Assembly: GCA_905221605.1 (NCBI GenBank)
Contig: CAJNDS010002324.1
Coordinates: 310,501-374,500 of the forward strand
Length of the DNA stretch: 64,000 nucleotides
Direction of reading: 5' to 3'
Source of the DNA: Symbiodinium natans
Lineage: Eukaryota > Sar > Dinophyceae > Suessiales > Symbiodiniaceae
The notes under the pieces were generated by a model. The model saw nothing but the letters and a program-made list of their open reading frames with translations. It made no database searches and was not told the DNA's origin. The position numbers and the translations under genes are program-made. Positions 57,130 through 64,000 of this stretch are shown here, in pieces. Numbering within the stretch: the stretch's first letter is position 1; each line of letters starts with the position of its first letter.

Positions 57130-57440
57130 TTTATGGGGATATATTCTAAATTCCCCCATCACAAATAATCTCCAAATGATAAATATATTAGAATCAGAAT
57201 ATACTTGGTAAGTATATTTCGAATATATTTCATATCATCATGAATGTCTTTTCCTGCAAAATTCGAGAATATATTCCCCCAAAAAATCCAAACCAATATT
57301 TCTAATTCATCGTAAAAATATTTATTTTGGTTCGATTATTTAAGAAATGATCAAGTCTCGAAAATCTAATACGATAATCAAATATGAAATTCTGAATATG
57401 TTCAAGGATTGACATATAATAATATATTGAATTTGTGATC
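57130..57440. other. AT-rich island 4
   Basis: AT-rich stretch without supportable features. Confidence 0.75.
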
Positions 57441-58200
57441 CTACTCAAGAATCTTCTGCTAGGTTCCTAAGTAGCCAGGCCACGACAATTCAGGGTTGAG
57501 GCCTTGCACTTGAGTGAGCGATGCTTTCAGGAGTCCAGGGTAAACCTTTGGGTTAGAGGGCGACCTACTCAACCCCCCAAGCAGCCATTTTGAGACGTGC
57601 AGGCGAACTGAGCAGTGATCACCAAGTGGAGCCATCCTTCTCGAGTTCCCCATGCCAGGAACAGCAAAGCCACTGGCGAGTAAGGTTCAGCAACTGCCTT
57701 CTGTAGCACATCCCCTGCTATGGTAACGGTTATACTATAGTGGTCTAAATCATGTCGAGTTCCGGGCTGGGGTTTTCAGGGTATAGGCGCAAAAGAGTTG
57801 GGTTTAGGGTTTTGCGGGTTTCCATGGTGAAAGTGCTCTAGAACTTTAGAGCTTTGCTGCTTTCCTGACGTGGACATTGGCACACTGAACCGCTCCGGCA
57901 TCGTGCTTGTCGGGGCTCCCGTAATGCCAAAACCCTAAAGCGTGCGCTTCCAGTTTGGAGCTGAGGGTTCATGGCGTAGTGCAGGGTTGCGCAAACAAAG
58001 GCAAAGTATCAGCCACAATAGGCGAACCGCGGGGTAATCTCAGACACTGCACATTAGAGCCTTGCTGGGATTTCCACTAGTGGGATTTTAGTGGGATTTC
58101 CACTAGTGGATTATTCAAGCCAGGCCAAATCAACCCAAAACGTCTGAGTCTACTAAACACTCAATTTCAGGGCTTAGGTGTGAGGAAACGGCCTTAGGGC
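57441..58200. other. GC-richer stretch, no clear gene
   Basis: A 64-codon minus-strand frame exists at 57,459-57,653 but has no supporting signals. A near-duplicate tgggatttccactagtgg occurs at about 58,070 and 58,092. Confidence 0.5.
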
Positions 58201-58693
58201 ATCTTTGCTCACCAGGCTGACCACGATGCACGGAAACGGAGGCCAATGAACCGTATCTACCCAACACTCTCCGAAGGTGCGCTTGCACTCGAAGCACTGC
58301 TTGCCGCATCGCTTGGAGGGTGGTGTATTCGTACCAAACCGCTTGTTTACAGAGCCGCATCTTAAAGTTATCTTCTTTGACAGACATCTTCGTAAACACC
58401 CACACGCACAAGAGGGATCGCTGGCTTTCTCTAAGTTCGTCTTTGGCAAACCTAAAAGCCAGCACACTAAACCGAAAAAGTCCCGGACCTGGGCCAGGGG
58501 ATCTAGCCTGGATATCTGTCAAGGGCCGAAACAATCAGATGATGGATGTGGGTTTATGGCCAGTTGGAGTTATGCCTTCAAGTTTCTTGGGGGGTTCTTC
58601 TGCGAACCACCAGAGCATGGCGTAAGTCCTATGCCCAAACATCCTTAAAGCCGAACCCCCACCCCCCACCACCTCACCCTGCTTCTCTGTTAG

Positions 58694-58758
58694 AGGAGTT
58701 GGAGAGGTTTGAGGGTTCCTTCTGCATGCTTGAGGAGAAGAGGCATGGCTGCTTCCAG
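58694..58758 (+). CDS. Possible internal exon
   Basis: Lies between a strong pyrimidine tract with acceptor (caccctgcttctctgttag) and a CAG/GT donor. In phase 1 it reads ELERFEGSFCMLEEKRHGCF then Q. A strong donor (catggc/gtaagt) at about 58,619 upstream could pair with it: the frame entering that donor in phase 1 reads LLRTTRAW. Upstream sequence (58,277-58,619) is open in several frames on both strands, so the earlier exon is uncertain. No family was recognised. Confidence 0.3.
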
Positions 58759-59040
58759 GTTCCTAACCCCCCTCAGCCGGCGATGCGAAAACTACGATTA
58801 AAAGCGAGCCCCGTCACCACGATCTAGTAAGGAAAAGCCACAAATAGATAGCATCCATGGCAGGCCTTGCACGGCTGGTGAGCACCAAAGAACGTTGCAA
58901 AAACCACTCTCTGCACTTAGCCTGATACCCTGACCCACCTCGAAGCTGGAGAGAAACAGCATCCAAAAGCCTGAACCCCTACGGATGAGCCCTCAAAATT
59001 GGCCCTCCGCCCTGATATTCCGACACCGAAGCTTGAAAAG

Positions 59041-59300
59041 AAGAAAGAAGAAAGAGAAGAGAAAGAGAGAGAGGGAAAGAGAGAGAGAGAGAGAGAACAC
59101 CGTGGGTAAATATGCAGGCGCGCGCGCGCGCACGAGAAAGAGGGCGCGTGCGTGCGTGCGAGCGAGCGAGTGAGCGAGCGAGTGGGCGTGCAAGCGAGCG
59201 AGCGTGCGTGTGGGCATCCGAGCGAACGAGTGTGCGAGAAGCGTGCGCGTGTGGTGGGAGAGAGAGAGTGTGTGTGTGTGCGTGTGTAAGAAAACAGCTT
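59041..59300 (+). repeat. Purine (GA) and GC/GT microsatellites
   Basis: (GA)n at about 59,041-59,097, then CG-rich and (GAGC/GTGC)n and GT runs to about 59,287. The reading frames across it encode Arg/Ala/Ser runs and are artefacts. Confidence 0.9.
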
Positions 59301-59351
59301 TCTTTACCAGATTACAGTTTAATATTGTACTTTTTCTTCATCATTCATTAG

Positions 59352-59563
59352 GAACCCACAGCCCCGCAACAAAAGTCGGAGCCTGTGGTGAGAACCACAG
59401 TGCGGTAGCATTGGTACGCAAGCACCTCCCAAAACTGGAGCGGATGATGTTTTCTTCGGGCAGCTCTTTGCTGGAATTGTCAGCTTCAACAAGCCCTCAA
59501 CTCACCAAACTGTTGGAGAAACGAGCATTCCACCGAGGCTCTGAACTCAAGCGTCTGACGTAG
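59352..59563 (+). CDS. Possible terminal exon
   Basis: Preceded by the best acceptor context in this region (ttgtactttttcttcatcattcattag). In phase 1 it reads THSPATKVGACGENHSAVAL, VRKHLPKLERMMFSSGSSLL, ELSASTSPQLTKLLEKRAFH, RGSELKRLT and TAG at 59,561-59,563. The composition is like a normal helical protein. It could be the 3' end of the gene with the exon at 58,694. Not identified. Confidence 0.4.
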
Positions 59564-60100
59564 GGCTCGTAGCCCGGACCGCCCCGAAGCCCTAATCTTG
59601 AGGTTACGTGAATCGGAACCTATAATCCATAAAGGCCCTACACCCTAAATCCCGAAGCCCTAAACCCTATACCAAATGTCTTGACTCAGGTTTTTGGACT
59701 AAGCGTCAATATTTGCACATTGGGCCATCGGTCGAGGGCTTAAGGTTCAGGCAGTTGCGGTTATTTCGGGGGTCTTGGGGAGGCTTCCTGTCAGGGCGTA
59801 GACCTTCCCTAAACATGCAAAATGAGCCTTGTCTGGGTTGTACTTTCAGAAACAATTCCTGAATAAGTTCCCGGAAGGTGTGACGTTCAGGAGTATCTCA
59901 AACCGGCTAGATGCCAAACCCTAACCCCCAAACTCGTAACATGTGCCCAACCCGAGACCCTCAACGCCAAACCCCAAAAGCCTTCAAGTTCTCGCCTCTC
60001 ACTTCTTCTTCGCCGGCCAGGTCTTCAGCACGCCCCTCCGCGCACTGCCCGTCGACTTCTTGGAGTAGCCTTGGCGACTCCAGGGTTCGTAGGGCTCCAA
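59564..60100. other. Degenerate telomere-like words, no gene
   Basis: Contains scattered ccctaaaccc-type words (59,590-59,680) and a pyrimidine-rich tract near 59,990-60,060. No coding frame supported. Confidence 0.5.
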
Positions 60101-60104
60101 AAGC

Positions 60105-60150
60105 AGGTTTAGGGTTTAGGGTTTAGGGTTTAGGGTTTAGGGTTTAGGTT
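60105..60150 (+). repeat. TTTAGGG tract
   Basis: About six perfect TTTAGGG units. A CCCTAAA tract of similar length faces it at 60,263-60,306. Confidence 0.95.
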
Positions 60151-60262
60151 TGGTTTTAGGGTTTTGGGTTCGTAGGGCTCCAAAAGCACCTGAAGGACCT
60201 TGGGACCGGGTCAGAAACCGATCCGCCCAGGCACCAACGAAACCTTTTTCCTGTCAGCCCTT

Positions 60263-60306
60263 TAACCCTATCCCTAAACCCTAAACCCTAAACCCTAAAC
60301 CCTAAA
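60263..60306 (-). repeat. CCCTAAA tract
   Basis: About six units on the opposite strand. Confidence 0.95.
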
Positions 60307-60489
60307 ACCCTTTTTGAGGTTGGTTACGTATAAGAGAACCGAGAGGCCCAAAAAAAGGGTAAGGGGTACCACCGGGCTACCACTTAGTTGTCCAGTAACC
60401 TGGGGGAATTCAAGGTTAACGTTTGGGAGTATAAGGGGATTCTACTACCCCAAGAAGGTTGAAAGGTTACCTACTCTACTACTAGTTGC

Positions 60490-60621
60490 AGGTTCATGGT
60501 ACTTATTAACCAATTTATAACTGTACGTATAACTGTACTTATAACCATGTTAGGGCACTTAAGGGGCTTATAAGTGGGTTATAAGTGCAGTTATAACTGG
60601 TGAATAAGTACCATGAACCTC
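60490..60621. repeat. 130-bp foldback (hairpin) element
   Basis: The left arm begins ggttcatggtacttattaac and the right arm ends with its near reverse complement (gaataagtaccatgaacc). Arms of about 55 bp with a few mismatches surround a short spacer containing ttagggcacttaagggg. No target-site duplication was recognised. Confidence 0.85.
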
Positions 60622-60627
60622 CAAGTA

Positions 60628-60692
60628 AGTAACCCTAAACCCTAAACCCTAAACCCTAAACCCCTAAACCCTAAACCCTAAACCCTAAACCT
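60628..60692 (-). repeat. CCCTAAA tract
   Basis: About nine units with one interruption. The flanking word cctccaagta is present on both sides (about 60,619 and 60,691). Confidence 0.95.
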
Positions 60693-60780
60693 CCAAGTAG
60701 GACCAAGTTTTCCTGAGCCCGATCACCTCAGCGCTGTAAACCCTTGAGGCTTGAAGACTTTGGACTCGGCCTCCCTTGTT

Positions 60781-60808
60781 GGGGTTTAGGGTTTAGGGTT
60801 TAGGGTTT
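60781..60808 (+). repeat. TTTAGGG tract at outer end of the long inverted repeat
   Basis: Four units directly before the left arm. The right arm is followed by CCCTAAA-type sequence at about 62,000. Confidence 0.9.
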
Positions 60809-61264
60809 ATAAGAAATTGTATAGGGTTTGTGTCCGGAGTTTTGTCGGGTTTTGTCGGGTTCTGTCGGGTTTTGGGGGGTTTTGTTTTTTTAACTTACCT
60901 TTTAAACTTTCAGGGCTGGGGCTGGGGCTGTGGGGCTGGGGCTGGGGCTGGGGCTGGAGCTGGAGCTGGAGCTGGAGCTGGGGCTGGGCTGGCTGTGGGC
61001 TGGGACTGGGGCTGGGGCTGGGACTGCCCCCGCCCCCCCCCCACCCCGCCCCGCCCCAAGGGCTGGGGATGGTGGGGCTGTTGGGGCTTGCTTGGTGGCC
61101 TGGGGACCCTGGCCGAATCTTTTGAACTTTGCTCCTTTTGAGTCTGTTGGTGCCTGAGAGTCACGCTTGTTTTGGTCTTCTGTTTTACACTGTGAAGGAT
61201 GAAGGGTTATTGCACGAGCTTTTCGTAATGAATCACATACAATTTCTATTTATCCTGGCCTTGA
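60803..61264 (+). repeat. Long inverted repeat, left arm
   Basis: From tataagaaattgtataggg to tttctatttatcctggcc. It holds an expanded (GGGGCT/GGAGCT)n run at 60,912-61,026 and a C-rich patch. The reverse complement of nearly all of the rest is found at 61,680-62,006. Confidence 0.9.
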
Positions 61265-61680
61265 GGGTTTAGGGTTTAGGGTTTAGGGTTTAGGGATTAG
61301 GGTTTAGGGTTTTGGGTTTAGGTATTTGTTTACACTTGTCTGGTGATATTCAGGGGTTCGACGGGGGAGCTGTACTTCGCATTTTTCAGGGCTTGATGCC
61401 TAAATTAGCGCACGATGGCGAGGTCGAGGGCGCTTCGGGTTGGCCTCGGGGTCGGTTCCGCAGACGTTGCCCTCTCATTCCCCGGATTTTGGAGTGGCAA
61501 ATCGTGTTGAGCCCAGAAATCCGTCCCTGTGGGTTGCCCCGCCGCACCCCAACCCAACAGAACTAAACACCCTAAACCGCCCTAAACCCTAAACCCCAAA
61601 CCCCAAACTTCAAACCCTGAACCCTAAACTCTAAACCCTAATTAAACCCTAAACCCTAAACCCTAAACCCTTAACCCTCG
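61265..61680. repeat. Spacer of the long inverted repeat with inward telomere tracts
   Basis: Begins with TTTAGGG units (61,265-61,320) and ends with degenerate CCCTAAA units (61,563-61,679), so the symmetry extends into the spacer. The unique centre (about 240 bp) contains an acceptor-like gatattcag at about 61,352 followed by an open frame (GFDGGAVLRIFQGLMPKLAH) to 61,566. Not identified. Confidence 0.75.
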
Positions 61681-62006
61681 AGGCCAGGATAAATAGAAAT
61701 TGTATGTGATTCATTACGAGAAGCTCGTGCAATAACCCTTCATCCTTCACAGTGTAAAACAGAAGACCAAAACAAGCGTGACTCTCAGGCACCAACAGAC
61801 TCAAAAGGAGCAAAGTTCAAAAGATTCGGCGGCCACCAAGCAAGCCCCCAACAGCCCCACCACCCCCAGCCGCCCGGGGCCAGCCCCAGCCCCAGCCCTG
61901 AAAGTTTAAAAGGTAAGTTTAAAAACGAAACCCCCCAAAACCCGACAGAACCCGACAAAACCCGACAAAACTCCGGACACAAACCCTATACAATTTCTAT
62001 AAACCC
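61681..62006 (-). repeat. Long inverted repeat, right arm
   Basis: Reverse complement of the left arm, shorter mainly because the GGGGCT run is reduced to a few units here and a C-rich patch is missing. Confidence 0.9.
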
Positions 62007-62150
62007 TAAACTCTAATTAAACCCTAAATCCTAAAGCCTAACCCTAAACTCTGATTAAACTCTAAACTCTAAAGCCTAAACCCTAAACTCCAATTAAACC
62101 CTAAATCCTACACCCTAACCTCTAAACCCTAAACCCTAAACCCTAAAACC
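62007..62150 (-). repeat. Degenerate CCCTAAA tract
   Basis: Telomere-type units with many changes (ccctaaactctaattaaacc), ending in cleaner units near 62,125-62,150. Confidence 0.8.
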
Positions 62151-62245
62151 TGACCCCATTCTGGCCTTGGGGTGCCGGAAGCAGGGAGTAGCGATTCTCG
62201 TCCTTGTGCGGATGGTGGAAGCCTCCGCTTTGAAGTGCTTTGATC

Positions 62246-62308
62246 TGAGGTTTGGGGTTTAGGGTTTAGGGTTTAGGGTTTAGGGTTTAGGGTTTAGGGT
62301 TTAGGGAT
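62246..62308 (+). repeat. TTTAGGG tract
   Basis: About eight near-perfect units. Confidence 0.95.
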
Positions 62309-62504
62309 GTTCAGGGTTTAGGGGTTTTGTAGGAGGGGGCTTGAGGGCTTTCAGGGATTTAAAGGCTGCAGCTTGTCTAGGGGGTTGAAGAGGGCCCTTC
62401 GATTGCGGGTAGGACGCCGGAGGTTCCACTGGGCTTTCCTAGTATCACAAGGCCCCGCAACCTCCTTTTTCAAGGGGCATCCTCAAGCGTGTGTGAGAGC
62501 CGAA

Positions 62505-62607
62505 GACCCTAAACCCTAAACCCTAAACCCTAAACCCTAAACCCTAAACCCTAAACCCTAAACCCTAAACCCTAAAACCCTAAACCCTAAACCCTAAACC
62601 CTGGACC
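62505..62607 (-). repeat. CCCTAAA tract
   Basis: About fourteen units with a single-base slip near 62,575. Confidence 0.95.
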
Positions 62608-63182
62608 TAAACCGAAACCCAACAGTTTAGCCTTTGGTCTTGAGCCGCTTCTCTGTGCATGCAGTGCGTGCGCAAGCTGTTAGCCCAGACACAGCAAGTT
62701 CTTGTCAGAAGCCTTCAGGGCATGCACGCCCAAATCACAAAACACTAAACCTAAATCTAGATCCCTAGTATGACGAGTATTCCCCAAACCTCCTCAGCAC
62801 CCCAAAGCCTAAACCCTGGAACCCCAAACCGCTGCGAGCATCAGCCACCCGAGGAGGGAAGGATTCTGGGTCATATCGGGGTTTGGTGGTTTGGGGTTGA
62901 GGGTTTGGGGTTAGGTCTTGGGGCTTTGGGGGTATATCTGAAAGTCGGTGTATAGGATGTATTGTATGTACGACTTGTTTGTCTACTTGTGGCTTTACTT
63001 GTTTTATGTATCTGTAGCCTAGACATACGTCAATCGGATCACGTCTTGGTGTGGTCCCTCGCCCCCACCCCCAGATCGTGAAAGCCAGAATCCCATCCGC
63101 ATCTACCTGCAGGCCGGTAAATCCCGATTCCCAGCAGGCTTCCGGCTGCCAGATTTTGGATGTCAAGGACAGTTTCAGGTAG
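62608..63182. other. GC-rich stretch, no supported gene
   Basis: A 133-codon minus-strand frame (62,765-63,166) begins TSKIWQPEACWESGFTGLQV. Its downstream half is telomere-derived Pro/Gln-rich sequence, so I do not call a gene. Confidence 0.5.
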
Positions 63183-63275
63183 GGAAACCCTAAACCCTGA
63201 ACCCTAAACCCTAAAACCCTAAAACCTAAAACCCTAAAACCCCTAAAACTCCTAAACCCCTAAACCCTAAAGCGA
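63183..63275 (-). repeat. Degenerate CCCTAAA tract
   Basis: Units with variable C and A runs (ccctaaaacccctaaaactcc). Confidence 0.85.
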
Positions 63276-63382
63276 AACCAAATCTAGGGAAGCAAGAAGT
63301 GTGGCAGGGTGAGATCTGCAGCCGATGCCCATCCTATTCTGGTGGCCGTCCAGCTCGTAGTCCCGTTGCGACAAGCAGGCTG

Positions 63383-63500
63383 GTTTAGGGTTTAGGGTTT
63401 GGGGTTTAGGGTTTAGGGTTTAGGGTTTGGGGTTTAGGGTTTAGGGTTTAGGGTTTAGGGTTTAGGGTTTAGGGTTTAGGGTTTAGGGTTTAGGGTTCAG
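63383..63500 (+). repeat. TTTAGGG tract (longest)
   Basis: About sixteen units, two of them TTTGGGG. Confidence 0.95.
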
Positions 63501-63689
63501 CATGCAGGGGGCTTCAGACAGGAGAAGGTTCTCATCCCATTTCGAGAAAAAAAGGGCATGGGCTGTGGGCTTCAGGGGACGGGGCTCAATATCAGGAATA
63601 AGGGATGACTCCTATGATACTCCTATGAACCCTGCAAAATAAACCGTATTTCCCGAAAACCCCAAACTCTGAACCCTATACCCTAAACA

Positions 63690-63762
63690 CCACGCAAACC
63701 CTAAACCCTAAACCCTAAAACCTAAACCCTAAACCCCAAACACTAAACCCACAGCCCTAAAG
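63690..63762 (-). repeat. CCCTAAA tract
   Basis: About nine partly degenerate units. Confidence 0.85.
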
Positions 63763-63867
63763 CCAAGGTGCTGAACTTCTTGAGCTCCTTCTGCACACTG
63801 AGGGGCGTCTTGGCCTCGCAACTTGCAGGCTTGCTTGCTTTAAACCCTACAACCTCCCCCTCTCCGC

Positions 63868-63965
63868 CTAGGGTTTAGGGTTTAGGGTTTAGGGTTTAGA
63901 GTTGAGGGTTTAGGGTTTAGAGTTTAGGGATAAACCCGAAACCCCAAACCCTAACCCTAAACCTT
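63868..63965. repeat. Facing TTTAGGG and CCCTAAA tracts
   Basis: TTTAGGG units at 63,868-63,930 are followed closely by CCCTAAA units at about 63,938-63,963, a small convergent pair. Confidence 0.85.
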
Positions 63966-64000
63966 TATGCAGCTGGGGTACGTGGCAGCCGCAGCAGAAG

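Noticed and set aside
57110-57135. Dinoflagellate spliced-leader relic (ccgtagccttttatgg)
   Set aside because: It matches only the first eight bases well; the rest differs and no gene follows.
58130-58534. Minus-strand ORFs of 97 and 134 codons, one Cys-rich
   Set aside because: Three overlapping frames on both strands are open here; no splice or domain pattern singles one out, and the plus strand has better splice signals nearby.
58985-59351. Arg/Ala/Ser-rich ORFs
   Set aside because: Translations of GA and GC/GT microsatellites.
60817-61164. ORFs of 75-103 codons with Gly/Trp or Pro/Gln/Ala runs
   Set aside because: They derive from the (GGGGCT)n and C-rich low-complexity tracts of the inverted repeat arm.
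60105-64000. A true chromosome end
   Set aside because: Telomere tracts are short, in both orientations and separated by unique DNA, and the window continues past them.
1-64000. tRNA, rRNA or other structural RNA genes
   Set aside because: I looked for tRNA B-box-like words and rRNA-like conserved blocks and found none convincing; the GGTTCGAT words near 76 and 19,953 lack a matching A box and cloverleaf.

Overview
The window looks like nuclear DNA from a microbial eukaryote, not a prokaryote, virus or organelle. There are no operons, ribosome binding sites or long clean ORFs. Candidate exons are short and sit behind pyrimidine tracts and AG acceptors. The window holds large minisatellites, long microsatellites and many tracts of TTTAGGG/CCCTAAA, the telomere repeat type of dinoflagellates, chromerids, many apicomplexans and the green lineage. 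Tandem head-to-tail gene-like copies, mixed GT and GC donors and scattered TTTAGGG tracts make a dinoflagellate my best guess (about 50%). No spliced-leader relic or diagnostic gene was found.

Region 1 (1-31,835, moderately GC-rich): three direct tandem copies (A, B, C) of a unit of about 10-12 kb, plus the eroded first bases of a fourth. Each unit has the same order of conserved exon-like blocks on the + strand: an Ala/Glu-rich block; a set of short Gln/Glu/Leu-rich coiled-coil-like exons repeated about five to six times (types written below as EQxLxFEQLLQAA, EDAHEQTxKAG and RLEYEQALEA...AEKALRERALQD); then non-repetitive 3' blocks ending in a 53-codon exon and a short 3'-most block. Some blocks are open and conserved in frame between copies; others carry frameshifts or stops. 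I read it as a tandem array of one intron-rich coiled-coil gene, partly or wholly decayed. I do not recognise the protein.

Region 2 (about 31.8-57.4 kb): a mosaic of AT-rich islands and tandem repeats: a palindrome-rich segment, a CGT triplet block, a degenerate AT-rich minisatellite, a 14-kb array of a 41-bp unit (35.9-50.06 kb), a 3.5-kb array of a 53-54-bp unit (50.49-54.06 kb) and a 1.65-kb array of a 34-bp unit (55.26-56.91 kb). No gene is supported here. Wherever a repeat meets an AT-rich island, the nearest copies are shifted from G/C to A/T. This recurs in six independent repeats and is the most striking pattern in the window.

Region 3 (about 57.4-64 kb): GC-rich sequence with a weakly supported gene fragment (58.2-59.56 kb) and more than a dozen interstitial telomere-type tracts in both orientations, enclosing a long inverted repeat (60.80-62.01 kb) and a compact 130-bp hairpin element (60.49-60.62 kb).
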